From: Beijerinckiaceae bacterium
GTDB taxonomy: Bacteria; Pseudomonadota; Alphaproteobacteria; Rhizobiales; Beijerinckiaceae
Length of the DNA stretch: 64,000 bases
Assembly: GCA_021324915.1 (NCBI GenBank)
Contig: JAJPIC010000011.1
Coordinates: 1 to 64,000 of the forward strand
Reading direction: 5' to 3'
Shown here: positions 24,472-33,321 of the stretch, piece after piece
Layout of the letters: every line of letters starts with the position of its first letter
Position numbering within the stretch: position 1 is the stretch's first letter
Program-made: the position numbers and the translations under genes
Notes under the pieces: generated by a model
The model's input: only the letters and a program-made list of their open reading frames with translations
Told to the model about the DNA's origin: nothing
The model's database searches: none

Positions 24472-25422
24472 TCAACGCAGCCGCCGAAGATGCCGTGCCG
24501 TCGTCGCAATTTGCCCTTGACGGTCGACAAGCGCCGAGCGGGCCTCCTCGAGGCTCGCCCGAACGAAGCGGCAAGGTTCTCCACGCCGCAGTTGTGCCAG
24601 CCGGCCGATATCGACCCGCGCGACGTGCCCGAGCTTCGGATAGCCGCCGGTCGGCGGATGATCGGCCATGAGCACCAGCGGCTTTCGATCGCCGGAGATC
24701 TGGATCGCGCCCATCGCGATTCCGTCCGACACGATATTATACGTGCTCTTATGCGCGATCTCCGGCCCGTCGAGCCGGTAGGCCATGCGGTCGGCGGTCG
24801 GGGTCAAGCGGAATTCGGCGCTGAAGAAAGTTTCGAGCGCAGCGGGCGTGAAATAATCGTCCTGCGGCCCCGGAACGACGCGCAAGGGCGAAGAATCGCG
24901 CTCGAGCCAGGGCACCGAGATTTCCCCTTCCGCCAGCGGCGCAACTTCCGCCAGAAGCGCTAGAACATCGCCATCACGCAACATGCGACCTTCGATTCCG
25001 CCCATGCGCGAACGCGTATGTGTGGCGCGACTGCCGAGTTCGACCGGCGTATTCAATCCGCCGGCGACTGCAAGATAAGCGAAACTGCCGCTGCCGGGCC
25101 TTGCGGCGAGCCTCTCGCCGGGCCGCAGAAAGATCCGCGCCGCCGAGCCGAGATCCGCACCGTCCCGCTGCCAGAAAAATCCCCCGCCGCAAAAAGCAAC
25201 GCCGATCGCTCCCGTCGCTTCGCACGAGATTTCGATTCCTCCAGGTCCCACTTCGATCGCCGCGGCGCGCTCCGGATCATTGCCGAGCGCGAAATTGGCG
25301 GTTTCGAAAGCGCCCCAGTCCATCGGCCCGGCAGGCGTCACGCCATAGCGGCGGTAATGCCGGCGGCCAGCGTCTTGAACCGTTGCGCCGATCCCGGCAC
25401 GCAGAACGCGCAATAGGCTCAT
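24472..25422 (-). CDS. pxpC: 5-oxoprolinase subunit C (biotin-dependent carboxyltransferase family)
   Basis: This 316-residue protein begins MSLLRVLRAGIGATVQDAGR, followed by GPMDWGAFETANFALGN, the standard start of the KipA/PxpC family. GPQDDYF, ADRMAYRLDG and PTGGYPKLGHVARVD are further family motifs. With PxpA and PxpB it hydrolyses 5-oxoproline using ATP. Its ATG overlaps the pxpB stop by 4 bp. No pxpA gene is seen nearby. Confidence 0.9.
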   Translation of the reverse strand: MSLLRVLRAGIGATVQDAGRRHYRRYGVTPAGPMDWGAFETANFALGNDPERAAAIEVGPGGIEISCEATGAIGVAFCGGGFFWQRDGADLGSAARIFLRPGERLAARPGSGSFAYLAVAGGLNTPVELGSRATHTRSRMGGIEGRMLRDGDVLALLAEVAPLAEGEISVPWLERDSSPLRVVPGPQDDYFTPAALETFFSAEFRLTPTADRMAYRLDGPEIAHKSTYNIVSDGIAMGAIQISGDRKPLVLMADHPPTGGYPKLGHVARVDIGRLAQLRRGEPCRFVRASLEEARSALVDRQGQIATTARHLRRLR

Positions 25423-26132
25423 CTATTCCTGATCCGCGCGATCTCGCCGCCTTTAGCGGCAGCTTCCTGCAACGCGGTGAAGCTCGCTCTATCGATCGCT
25501 TCGAACGCGATGCGATCGCCGATGTCGACAAGAACCGGCGGCGTGCGCTTCGGATCGAAGAGAACGGCGGGCGTTGCGCCAAGATTATACCAGCCGGTCG
25601 GCATGGAGACCGAAGCGATCAGCGCCTGGCCGCCGGCAATGAGCAGCGAGCCCGGCGGCACGGGCGCACGCGGCTGCGGCCGGCGTGAGATCGCAAGCTC
25701 TGCCGGCAGGCCGCCCAGAAACACATAGCCCGGCGCGAATCCATACATATAGACCCGATAGGTTGCCTCCGAATGCAGCTGCGCCACGCGCGCCGGCGAA
25801 AGGCCGAGCGCGGCCGCGACCTCGGCGAGGTCTTCCGCGTAAGGCGCCTCGTAGCAGACGGGAATAACCCAACAGCGCTCCGGCGCATCGCTCTCCTCGT
25901 CGAGCTCGAGGCCGCGAATCTCTTCGATGAGCTCCGCGGTCGACACGAGCCGCGGATCGAAGTGGATCATGAGCGAGCGGTAGGTCGGAACGGTCTCGAC
26001 GATGCCATTGATGGTTCGCCCCGCCAATGCGCGGTCGAGCGCGCGCACGCGCTCGTTGAGCGTCGGGTCGATCGCCGCGCCGAATTCGACGACGAGCGCC
26101 GCCTCCCCGGCGGGCAGAAAACGGGCGTTCAT
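25419..26132 (-). CDS. pxpB: 5-oxoprolinase subunit B (KipI family)
   Basis: This 237-residue protein opens MNARFLPAGEAALVVEFGAA. VPTYRSLMIHFDP and IPVCYEAPYAEDLAEVAAAL match KipI/PxpB, and YGFAPGYVFLGGLP is the conserved C-terminal loop. It is the partner of PxpC in 5-oxoproline hydrolysis and is co-translated with it (ATGA). The upstream neighbour is uppP, 12 bp away in the same direction but unrelated in function. Confidence 0.9.
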   Translation of the reverse strand: MNARFLPAGEAALVVEFGAAIDPTLNERVRALDRALAGRTINGIVETVPTYRSLMIHFDPRLVSTAELIEEIRGLELDEESDAPERCWVIPVCYEAPYAEDLAEVAAALGLSPARVAQLHSEATYRVYMYGFAPGYVFLGGLPAELAISRRPQPRAPVPPGSLLIAGGQALIASVSMPTGWYNLGATPAVLFDPKRTPPVLVDIGDRIAFEAIDRASFTALQEAAAKGGEIARIRNR

Positions 26133-26144
26133 AATCGCGTGCGT

Positions 26145-27020
26145 TCAGTTCGGAAACCAATTGGCGAAAACGCCGACAAGCAAGAAGACGCCGAGCAGAA
26201 AACGATAGACGACGAAGGGCCAGGCGGAGAAGCGTTCGAGAATGCGCAACAGGCTCCAGATTGCGACGAATGAGGAAATCGAGGCGACGAAAAGCCCAAA
26301 GATGAGGATCGCCCAGCCGTGACCGCTCAAATGCGCCTTGTGCAGTTCGTAAAGCTCCTTGAAGCCTGCGGCGGCAATCGTCGGAATGCCGAGCAGGAAG
26401 GAAAAGCGCGCTGCCTCTGGACGCGCAAGATCGCGAAAGAGCGCGGCCGTCAAAGTGGCGCCGGAGCGCGACACGCCCGGAATCAAGGCGCCGACCTGCG
26501 CAAGCCCGACGATCAGCGCGTCCTTGAGATCGACGTGATCGAGCGTGCGCTTATGGCGCGAATAGATTTCGGCGAGCGCCAGGAGCACCGCCATGACGAT
26601 GCAGGCGACGCCGATCACGCTCAACGTCCGCAGCGGCGAATTGCAGGTATTGAGCACGGGTGCGAGCAATGCGCCCACGATGATGATCGGCAGGGTCGCA
26701 AGCAGGATCCAAATGGTGAAGCGCAGATTCCAATCTTGCAAGTCACGCCGGGCGATCGCCGCGATCGAGCCGATGAGAAAACCTTCGACGTCCGCCCAGA
26801 AATAAGTGACGACGGCGACGAGCGCCGCCACTTGCATGGCGGCGGAAAAAGCCGAGCCCGGATCCTGCCAGCCGAGCAAGGCCGGAACCACGCGCATATG
26901 CGCGGTCGAAGAGATAGGCAGAAGCTCGGTGATGCCCTGGACGATGCCGAGGAATCCCACCTTGGCAAAGCCCAGTCCGACAAATCCGGTATCGAGCCCT
27001 TGCGTACAGGCGCCGACCAT
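26145..27020 (-). CDS. uppP: Undecaprenyl-diphosphatase
   Basis: This 291-residue membrane enzyme dephosphorylates undecaprenyl diphosphate to recycle the lipid carrier for peptidoglycan and surface glycans. The two catalytic motifs are GIVQGITELLPISSTAHMRV near the N-terminus and PGVSRSGATLTAALFRDLAR in the second half. About eight membrane helices are apparent. ATG 27020 behind GGGGGC is chosen over TTG 27059. It may help the glycan genes to its left, though uppP is usually a housekeeping gene. Confidence 0.93.
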   Translation of the reverse strand: MVGACTQGLDTGFVGLGFAKVGFLGIVQGITELLPISSTAHMRVVPALLGWQDPGSAFSAAMQVAALVAVVTYFWADVEGFLIGSIAAIARRDLQDWNLRFTIWILLATLPIIIVGALLAPVLNTCNSPLRTLSVIGVACIVMAVLLALAEIYSRHKRTLDHVDLKDALIVGLAQVGALIPGVSRSGATLTAALFRDLARPEAARFSFLLGIPTIAAAGFKELYELHKAHLSGHGWAILIFGLFVASISSFVAIWSLLRILERFSAWPFVVYRFLLGVFLLVGVFANWFPN

Positions 27021-27228
27021 CTGCTGCCCCCATTCGTGGTTAAGGCACGGTTCTCTCAAACAAAGCCGCGAGAATCAACGCTCGCGTCGAGCGGTCCCGA
27101 TCCCGATCGGCCGTCTCGACAAGATGCGAGCCTTCGTGTATAGGCGCCGCTTCAATTGAAAACAGCGTCCCGAAACGCTCGCCGGCTCACGACGAAACGC
27201 TGGGCCAAGGCGAAACGGCAGGATTATC

Positions 27229-27750
27229 ATGAACATTATCGAAGAGCTCGAGCGCGCCCAGGCGGCCAAACTCGCCGCTGTCCGCGAAATCCCCCAGTTT
27301 CAGCCGGGCGACACCGTCGTCGTCAACGTCAAGGTGAAGGAAGGCGAGCGCACCCGCGTGCAGGCCTATGAAGGCGTATGCATCGCCCGCACCGGCGGCG
27401 GGATCAACGAGAGTTTCACCGTCCGCAAGATCTCCTACGGCGAAGGCGTCGAGCGCGTCTTTCCGATCTATTCGCCGATGATCGATTCGATCAAGGTCGT
27501 TCGCCGCGGCAAGGTCCGGCGCGCCAAGCTCTATTATTTGCGCGACCGACGCGGCAAAGCGGCGCGTATCGCCGAGAAGATGGAAACCAAGCTCGAAGCA
27601 AAGCCCGAGGCGAGCGCGACGCCTGCCCCGGCTGCCCGGGAGGCCAAGGCGAAGCCAACCCAAGCCAAGGCAGAGACAAAGCCCGCGAAAGCCGCCGAGC
27701 CCAAGCCGAAGAAGGCCGAGGCCAAGCCGGCAAAGCAGCCGAAGAAATAG
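27229..27750 (+). CDS. rplS: 50S ribosomal protein L19 with long Lys/Ala tail
   Basis: This L19 lies at the 30S/50S interface. The core (1-120) is typical: [55 protein letters not shown] and [16 protein letters not shown] roughly 50-residue tail of Ala, Lys, Pro and Glu repeats ([20 protein letters not shown]) extends it to 173 residues, while many L19 proteins end near 115-130. The usual neighbours rpsP, rimM and trmD are not adjacent in the window. Confidence 0.96.
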   Translation: MNIIEELERAQAAKLAAVREIPQFQPGDTVVVNVKVKEGERTRVQAYEGVCIARTGGGINESFTVRKISYGEGVERVFPIYSPMIDSIKVVRRGKVRRAKLYYLRDRRGKAARIAEKMETKLEAKPEASATPAPAAREAKAKPTQAKAETKPAKAAEPKPKKAEAKPAKQPKK

Positions 27751-27815
27751 CGGGCGCCAAAACCGGTGCCCTCGGATCAAGTCCCGTCCGAGAGCAAGTT
27801 TCTCCGGATCCTGTT

Positions 27816-28217
27816 CTAGCCGAGCGGCGCGTTGAGGATCCAACGGTGTCCGAAGGGATCGCGGAAGGTCGCAAGCCTTGTGCCCCAGAAGGAATTGGTC
27901 GGGCTCGTCTCCCCCTTGCCGCCGAGGCCCGTGGCTTTCTGGAAGACCGCATCGACCTGTTTGGGCTCCGAAAATTCGAGGCTGACGGACACCGTCACGG
28001 GCTCGCCGGGAATCGGAATCCGCGTATTGCCGAACTCGGGAAAGGCGTCGGCCAGCATGAGCGAGCCGCCGTTGATGATGAGCTCGCAATGCATGATCCT
28101 GATCCCATCGAGAGCCGGCATCAGCGCCTGCTGTTTGGCGTCGAAGACTGCCGTGTAGAAGGCGATCGCCGCCATGGCCGGCGAGACGGTCAGGTAAGGC
28201 GCGACGGGCGGACGCAT
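27816..28217 (-). CDS. VOC-family (PhnB-like glyoxalase/bleomycin-resistance fold) protein
   Basis: This 133-residue single-domain protein shows YLTVSPAMAAIAFYTAVFDA, MHCELIINGGSLMLADAF and ATFRDPFGHRWILNAPLG, the beta-alpha-beta-beta-beta arrangement and closing DPFGHRW motif of PhnB-type VOC proteins. Members bind metal and diverse small molecules; the substrate cannot be told. ATG 28217. It converges on rplS. Confidence 0.85.
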   Translation of the reverse strand: MRPPVAPYLTVSPAMAAIAFYTAVFDAKQQALMPALDGIRIMHCELIINGGSLMLADAFPEFGNTRIPIPGEPVTVSVSLEFSEPKQVDAVFQKATGLGGKGETSPTNSFWGTRLATFRDPFGHRWILNAPLG

Positions 28218-28370
28218 GGCTTTCTCCGTTGATCGCCGGTCAATCGCGGCTTAAGGCCAGGGGCATGATCCGGAAAGTCGCACCGCGTTTCAGGTTGATG
28301 TATTTTCCGGGACTTTCCCCATATTTCGGTAGCAGATAAATAGATCGCGCAAAATCCGAGCCCATCCACT

Positions 28371-29777
28371 ATGGCAAAGCCTCGCACGCTCTACGACAAG
28401 ATCTTCGACGACCATGTGATCGATCGCCAGGAGGACGGCACCTGCCTCATCTATATCGATCGGCATTTGGTCCATGAGGTGACGAGCCCGCAGGCCTTCG
28501 AAGGGCTGCGCCTTGCCGGCCGGCGGGTCCGCGCCCCGGAGAAGACGCTCGCCGTCGTCGATCACAATGTGCCGACGACCGACCGCTCGCAAGGGATCGA
28601 CGACCCCGAGAGCCGCATCCAGGTCGATCAGCTTGCCGTCAATGCGCGCGATTTCGGCATCGATTATTTCGACGCCTTGGACCGTCGCCAGGGCATCGTT
28701 CATATCATTGGCCCGGAACAGGGTTTCACCCTGCCCGGCACGACCATTGTTTGCGGCGACAGCCATACTTCGACGCACGGCGCCTTCGGCGCGCTGGCGC
28801 ATGGGATCGGCACGTCCGAGGTCGAACATGTCCTTGCGACCCAGACTCTGATCCAGGCGAAAGCGAAGAACATGCGCATCAATGTCGAGGGCAAGCTCGG
28901 CGAGGGTGTGTTCGCCAAAGACATCGTGCTCGCCATCATCGGCGAGATCGGAACCGCGGGCGGCACCGGCCATGTCATCGAATATGCCGGCGAAGCGATC
29001 CGCGCCCTCTCGATGGAAGGGCGCATGACGATCTGCAACATGTCCATCGAAGGGGGAGCCCGCGCCGGGCTGATCGCGCCCGACGAAAAAACCTTTGCCT
29101 TTTTGAAGGACCGCCCGCGCGCGCCGAAGGGCGCCGCCTGGGATGCCGCGCGCCGCTATTGGGATACGCTGCACTCCGACGAGGAGGCGCAATTCGATAA
29201 GGAAATCCGGCTCGATGCCGGCAATCTGCCGCCGCTCGTCACCTGGGGCACGAGCCCTGAGGACGTGATCACCATTGCGGGTACGGTACCGCATCCCGAT
29301 TCCGCGCCGACCGAGGCCAAACGCGCCTCGATCCGCCGGGCGCTCGATTACATGGGGCTCAAAGGCGGCGAGAAGATCGGCGACATTGCGATCGACCGGG
29401 TCTTCATCGGCTCCTGCACCAATGGGCGGATCGAAGATCTGAGAATTGCCGCCAAAATGGTCGCCGGCAGAAAAGTCTCGGAGCGCGTCAATGCGATGGT
29501 TGTGCCGGGTTCCGGCCTCGTCAAACAGCAGGCGGAAGCCGAGGGCCTCGACAAGATCTTCAAAGAGGCGGGCTTCGATTGGCGTGAGCCCGGCTGTTCC
29601 ATGTGTCTTGCCATGAATCCGGACAAGCTCGCACCCGGCGAGCGCTGCGCCTCGACCTCGAACCGCAATTTCGAAGGCCGGCAAGGATTCAAGGGCCGCA
29701 CCCATCTCGTCTCGCCGGCCATGGCGGCCGCGGCGGCAATTGCCGGCCATTTCGTCGATATTCGCAACTGGCACTGA
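28371..29777 (+). CDS. leuC: 3-isopropylmalate dehydratase large subunit
   Basis: This 468-residue aconitase-family enzyme isomerises 2- and 3-isopropylmalate in leucine synthesis, working with LeuD. It starts [20 protein letters not shown]. The cluster cysteines are in [15 protein letters not shown] and [13 protein letters not shown], and [20 protein letters not shown] is also conserved. Length is normal. The gene stands alone here; leuD is not in the window, while leuB is at 54909-56015. The leader (28218-28370) contains a GGGGCATGATCCGGAAAG repeat-like palindrome. Confidence 0.96.
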   Translation: MAKPRTLYDKIFDDHVIDRQEDGTCLIYIDRHLVHEVTSPQAFEGLRLAGRRVRAPEKTLAVVDHNVPTTDRSQGIDDPESRIQVDQLAVNARDFGIDYFDALDRRQGIVHIIGPEQGFTLPGTTIVCGDSHTSTHGAFGALAHGIGTSEVEHVLATQTLIQAKAKNMRINVEGKLGEGVFAKDIVLAIIGEIGTAGGTGHVIEYAGEAIRALSMEGRMTICNMSIEGGARAGLIAPDEKTFAFLKDRPRAPKGAAWDAARRYWDTLHSDEEAQFDKEIRLDAGNLPPLVTWGTSPEDVITIAGTVPHPDSAPTEAKRASIRRALDYMGLKGGEKIGDIAIDRVFIGSCTNGRIEDLRIAAKMVAGRKVSERVNAMVVPGSGLVKQQAEAEGLDKIFKEAGFDWREPGCSMCLAMNPDKLAPGERCASTSNRNFEGRQGFKGRTHLVSPAMAAAAAIAGHFVDIRNWH

Positions 29778-29819
29778 TTTATCTGAGCTTCGGATTTCGC
29801 CGAAGCGGCGGCCCGCGCT

Positions 29820-30059
29820 TCAGCAGCTGCGGTCAAGATGATAGCCGGAAGGGCTCACGCTCCCGCTATACCGGCAGCCGCCGGACGAGCCCTCGAACCT
29901 ATAGAGGTTCGGGCCGTCTTTCCAGGTCTTGCGATAATCGCCGGTTGAGTGAGCAGCATCTTTGTCTGTCTGCCGGGCGGGTCTGGCCCTCGCATTCGCC
30001 GGCTTTGCGACGAATCCGATGCTCAAACAAATGGCGAACGCAATCAGAATGAGTCTCAT
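29820..30059 (-). CDS. Small exported Cys-containing protein
   Basis: The protein (79 residues from ATG 30059) has signal peptide MRLILIAFAICLSIGFVAKP ending NARA and a mature part with YRKTWKDGPNLYRFEGSSGG and two C-terminal cysteines (GGCRYSG, DRSC). AGGGGAGG precedes the ATG. It resembles small rhizobial periplasmic proteins of unknown function. Confidence 0.65.
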   Translation of the reverse strand: MRLILIAFAICLSIGFVAKPANARARPARQTDKDAAHSTGDYRKTWKDGPNLYRFEGSSGGCRYSGSVSPSGYHLDRSC

Positions 30060-30271
30060 GCGCCTCCCCTCTCGATGCGCGCCTCTACGCGGGGCCATTC
30101 ACGATCCTAGCCGGGAAGATTGGGAAAAGAATGCGCTGCGTTTCGCCTGACCCTTAAGATCGCCGCAGCTTGCGGGCGCTTCGACAATCTTATAGGCAAG
30201 CGCAGCCGAATTGCCTGACTGAATTTTTCAGACTGAGCTAGGATTTGTCCGAGCGGCGACGCTCTCGGCAA

Positions 30272-30357
30272 GCCGGTGTGGCGGAATTGGCAGACGCGCA
30301 CGACTCAAAATCGTGTTCCCAAAAGGAGTGTCGGTTCGACCCCGACCACCGGCACCA
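30272..30357 (+). tRNA. tRNA-Leu (anticodon CAA)
   Basis: The acceptor stem is GCCGGTG/CACCGGC with discriminator A and an encoded CCA (30355-30357). The D-arm is GGCGGAATTGGCAGACGC. The anticodon arm ACGA-CTCAAAA-TCGT gives CAA. A long class II variable arm and the TCGGTTCGACCCCGA T-arm complete the fold, all as expected for leucine tRNA reading UUG. Confidence 0.96.
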
Positions 30358-30479
30358 CCCGCCCTGAGGCGATTTATTCAGACGTTGACACTGTCCACAT
30401 TCATGATATTGACAGCGTCAACTTCGCGCGGAGCCGTTCGCCGAGCGAGCTCTGCGGTTTCAGAGGGAGGGAGAGTGCC

Positions 30480-30833
30480 ATGTCAGAGAAAAAATTCTTC
30501 GTTCTGTTCGCTATTCCCGCCACGACGATGCAGGAATGGATGACGACGGTCGATGAAGCGATGCGCAAAAAGCAGAGCGAAGAAATGATGCAGGCGTGGC
30601 AGGCTTGGATGGGCGAGCACGAGAAATCCTTGCTCGACAAGGGTTTGCCGCTCGGCAAGACGAAACGCGTGACCGCGAGCGGCGTCGCTGATACGCGCAA
30701 CGATCTCAACTGGTACCTGATCGTCGATGCACCGTCGCACGAGGCGGCGGGCGAGATGTTCAAGGATCATCCGTTCTTGCGCATTCCGAATTCATACATC
30801 GAGATCATGGACGCTTCGCACCGGCCAATGTAA
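30480..30833 (+). CDS. YCII-like/dimeric alpha-beta barrel hypothetical protein
   Basis: This 117-residue protein starts MSEKKFFVLFAIPATTMQEW, with SLLDKGLPLGKTKRV and YLIVDAPSHEAAGEMFKDHP, the beta-alpha-beta pattern and closing 'hits' strand (FLRIPNSYIEIMDA) of YCII-like proteins. GAGGGAGG precedes ATG 30480. Frames that start inside the tRNA are spurious. Function unknown. Confidence 0.75.
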   Translation: MSEKKFFVLFAIPATTMQEWMTTVDEAMRKKQSEEMMQAWQAWMGEHEKSLLDKGLPLGKTKRVTASGVADTRNDLNWYLIVDAPSHEAAGEMFKDHPFLRIPNSYIEIMDASHRPM

Positions 30834-30948
30834 AAACTTCATGCGGACGCCGCTTGCGCACGAGCTCTGCCGAGCGCGGGCCGGAAACATGTAAGGACCG
30901 GGCGGATCATGTTTTAGACTCCGTCCGGAACCCGATTCGGGCATTCGC

Positions 30949-31389
30949 ATGCTGAAAATTCCGCCTCCGATCTGGGCGCTCGTCTATGTGATCCTCGCGG
31001 CGATCGTCAGCCTTTTGCTGGGCTGGCCAACGGGCCTGCGCATTATCGCGCTCGGCATTCTGCTCATCATCGCGGGCGTCGCTTTAAGCGTAACGGCGGC
31101 CGGGCTTTTCCGCCGTGAAGGCACGGAGCTCAACCCGGCCTCGCCTTCGAACCAAAAGCTTGTGACGTCCGGGCCCTTCGCCTTCAGCCGCAATCCGATG
31201 TATTCCGGCCTGATCCTCTGCGCCTTGGGCATTGCGTTTCTCGTCGGCGCCTGGCCCATGTTCCTTGTGCCGGTTGCGATTTTCGCGACCGTGAACTTCG
31301 TTCATATTCCCTTCGAGGAAGCCAAGATGCGCCGTCAGTTCGGCGGGGCTTTCGACACCTATGCGCGCAAGGTGAGGCGATGGATCTAG
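30949..31389 (+). CDS. Isoprenylcysteine carboxyl methyltransferase-family membrane protein
   Basis: This 146-residue protein has four apparent membrane helices and the C-terminal signature SGPFAFSRNPMYSGLILCAL, then PFEEAKMRRQFGGAFDTYAR, of the ICMT/PEMT-like family (SAM-binding His/Asn-Pro-Met-Tyr and Glu-Glu). Bacterial members methylate unknown lipid or isoprenoid substrates. ATG 30949. Single gene. Confidence 0.85.
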   Translation: MLKIPPPIWALVYVILAAIVSLLLGWPTGLRIIALGILLIIAGVALSVTAAGLFRREGTELNPASPSNQKLVTSGPFAFSRNPMYSGLILCALGIAFLVGAWPMFLVPVAIFATVNFVHIPFEEAKMRRQFGGAFDTYARKVRRWI

Positions 31390-31490
31390 TTCCTCGATAG
31401 GAGCACAATCCGGCGTTGATCGCCGCGCCTCGGACGGGTAAAGGAACCCGCGAACCCATTTCCACGAAACCGAGTGTTGAGGAGTACAGC

Positions 31491-32051
31491 ATGCGTAGGA
31501 TCGGGCTCGTCCTCTTCGGGGCTTTTTCAGCCCTGGCGCTCAACCCGGCGCACGCCGACGATGCCGCCTGCAAGGGTATTGTCGATGCCATGATGGCCAA
31601 TACGCAAACGCCGTATCACAGCGTCGGCACGATCACCCTGGAGGCCTCCGGCGGATCGCAGGCGCCGATCAGCAAATCGATGCCGACCGAAACGATTTTC
31701 ACCGGCACCGAAATTTTCGTGAAGCTTCCGACCGGAGGCTGGCAAAACGTCCACGCTTCGCTCGACGACGTGAAACAGCGCGTGCGCAAAGCTGCGGATA
31801 GTTTCAAGGACTGCCAAAAGCTCGCCGATGAGACGGACAACGGCAAGAACCTCGCCGTCTATAGTGGGACGACGAGCAACGGGGCCAATGTCGTCAAGAC
31901 GAAGATCTGGGTTGCGCCGGATCGCGGCGTTCTGATGCGCACCGAAACCGACGTGACGAGCGCCCCACAGTCGGATGGCGAGGTCCGCCGGCAGACCCTC
32001 GCCTTGCGCTACGACTACGACAACATCAAGCCGCCGGCGAACGTGCAATAA
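31491..32051 (+). CDS. Exported hypothetical protein
   Basis: This 186-residue protein has signal peptide MRRIGLVLFGAFSALALNPA cut near AHA, and a pair of cysteines (DDAACKG, KDCQKLAD). The remainder alternates short strands (GSVGTITLEASGG-like, KIWVAPDRGVLMRTETDV) and resembles outer-membrane lipoprotein-sorting-like folds, but I cannot name a family. GAGGAG precedes ATG 31491. A non-coding tandem array follows it. Confidence 0.65.
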   Translation: MRRIGLVLFGAFSALALNPAHADDAACKGIVDAMMANTQTPYHSVGTITLEASGGSQAPISKSMPTETIFTGTEIFVKLPTGGWQNVHASLDDVKQRVRKAADSFKDCQKLADETDNGKNLAVYSGTTSNGANVVKTKIWVAPDRGVLMRTETDVTSAPQSDGEVRRQTLALRYDYDNIKPPANVQ

Positions 32052-32081
32052 TCCGCCTCTCCTCCCGCGTCGGCGCACGAA

Positions 32082-32612
32082 GACCCGGGGTCCGGAGCCG
32101 CATCCTTTGAGCCGGCAGCCCCTCTATCCCGGCTCTCCGCTTCGCTCCGGCCGGGAAAGCGGCTGAGGAACACGGGGAGCCTGGCCAGCTTCCCCCCACA
32201 TCCCCGGACGAGCGCGCGTCAGTGCGCGCAGATCCGGGGTCCAGGAGCTACATCCATTGAGCCGGCAGCCCCTCTATCCCGGCTCTCCGCTTCGCTCCGG
32301 CCGGGAAAGCGGCTGAGGAACACGGGGAGCCTGGCCAGCTTCCCCCACATCCCCGGACAAGCACGCGTCGGCGCGCGAAGATCCGGGGTCCGGAGCTGCA
32401 TCCTTTGAGCCGGCAGCCCCTCTATCCCGGCTCTCCGCTTCGCTCCGGCCGGGAAAGCGGCTGAGGAACACGGGGAGCCTGGCCTGGCCAGCTTCCCCCA
32501 CATCCCCGGACGAGCGCGCCTCGGCGCGCGAAGATCCGGGGTCCAGGAGCTGCATCCTTTGAGCCGGCAGCCCCTGGATCCCGGCTCTCCGCTTCGCTCC
32601 GGCCGGGAAAGC
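32082..32612. repeat. Tandem array of 149-153 bp units, 3.5 copies
   Basis: Units begin GATCCGGGGTCC (or GACCCGGGGTCC) at 32082, 32231, 32380 and 32533, so the periods are 149, 149 and 153. The third unit has a 4-base CTGG expansion. The last is partial and ends at the moaE tail. The units are nearly identical and contain AGCCGGCAGCCCCTCTATCC and TCCGCTTCGCTCCGGCCGGG. The open frames across them are artefacts of the repeat. Smaller diverged pieces occur at 5335-5400 and 63740-63780. Confidence 0.9.
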
Positions 32613-32623
32613 GACCGCGCGCC

Positions 32624-33070
32624 TCAGCTGCCCCATTTCTCCGCCGCCTGCGCATCTTCTTCGCGCGCGCCGACCCACTCGCCCAATCCCGCGCGCGTAT
32701 GTTCCCTCTTCCAGAAGGGCGCGCGGGTCTTCAAATAATCCATCAAGAATTCTGCCGCCGCGAAAGCTTCGCCGCGATGCCGGCTTGTCGTCGCAACGAG
32801 CACGATCGGCTCGCCCGGCCGGATCAGGCCGTACCTGTGAATGACGAGCACGCCGTCGAGCGGCCAGCGCCCGCAGGCTTCCTCGACCACGCGCGCAATC
32901 TCCGCCGCCGCCATGTCCGGATAATGCTCGATTTCGAGGCCGAGAAGCCTGCCTTCGTGACGGCAGAGGCCGGTGAAGGTCACGAGCGCGCCGACATCGC
33001 GGCCGGCGGTCAGGCTGGCGATCTCCGCACTGAGCTCGAAAGGCTCCTTCTGCAACCGCAGGATTCTCAT
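32624..33070 (-). CDS. moaE: Molybdopterin synthase catalytic subunit
   Basis: MoaE (148 residues) transfers sulfur from the MoaD C-terminus to precursor Z to make molybdopterin. Motifs are GALVTFTGLCRHE, VLVIHRYGLIRPGEPIVLVA, TSRHRGEAFAAAEFLMDYLK and APFWKREH (catalytic Lys region). Its ATG overlaps the moaD stop (ATGA). The C-terminal tail beyond about 130 is variable. Last gene of pgsA-moaD-moaE. Confidence 0.93.
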   Translation of the reverse strand: MRILRLQKEPFELSAEIASLTAGRDVGALVTFTGLCRHEGRLLGLEIEHYPDMAAAEIARVVEEACGRWPLDGVLVIHRYGLIRPGEPIVLVATTSRHRGEAFAAAEFLMDYLKTRAPFWKREHTRAGLGEWVGAREEDAQAAEKWGS

Positions 33071-33321
33071 CAGCCGCCCGTCATCGGTGGGAAGAAAGCG
33101 ATTTCGCGCGCGCCGGCGATCCTCTCGTGCGGTTTGGCATGGCGGCGGTCGAGCGCCGCGCGGACGGTGCGGTCATCGCCGAAAGCCGCGGCATAATTTT
33201 CGCCGCGGTTTCTAAGCCAATCGATCAGCTCGGCAATCGTGGCAACGGATGCGGGGGGCGCCAGCTCTTCCTCGGCAAGCCCGACGCGCTCGCGTACCCA
33301 GGCGAAATAGAGCGCTTTCAC
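33070..33321 (-). CDS. moaD: Molybdopterin synthase sulfur carrier subunit
   Basis: MoaD is an 83-residue ubiquitin-like protein starting at GTG 33321 (VKALYFAWVRERVGLAEEEL) and ending with the essential Gly-Gly (FFPPMTGG), which is thiocarboxylated. GTG overlaps the pgsA stop (GTGA) and the stop overlaps moaE, so all three genes are translationally coupled. Longer upstream frames overlap pgsA and are rejected. Confidence 0.9.
   Translation of the reverse strand: MKALYFAWVRERVGLAEEELAPPASVATIAELIDWLRNRGENYAAAFGDDRTVRAALDRRHAKPHERIAGAREIAFFPPMTGG

Noticed and set aside
30276-30479. Protein start inside tRNA-Leu
   Set aside because: A strong ribosome site at 30480 and the tRNA fold explain the sequence.
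32082-32612. CRISPR array
   Set aside because: Units are 149-153 bp without unique spacers; it is a simple tandem duplication.
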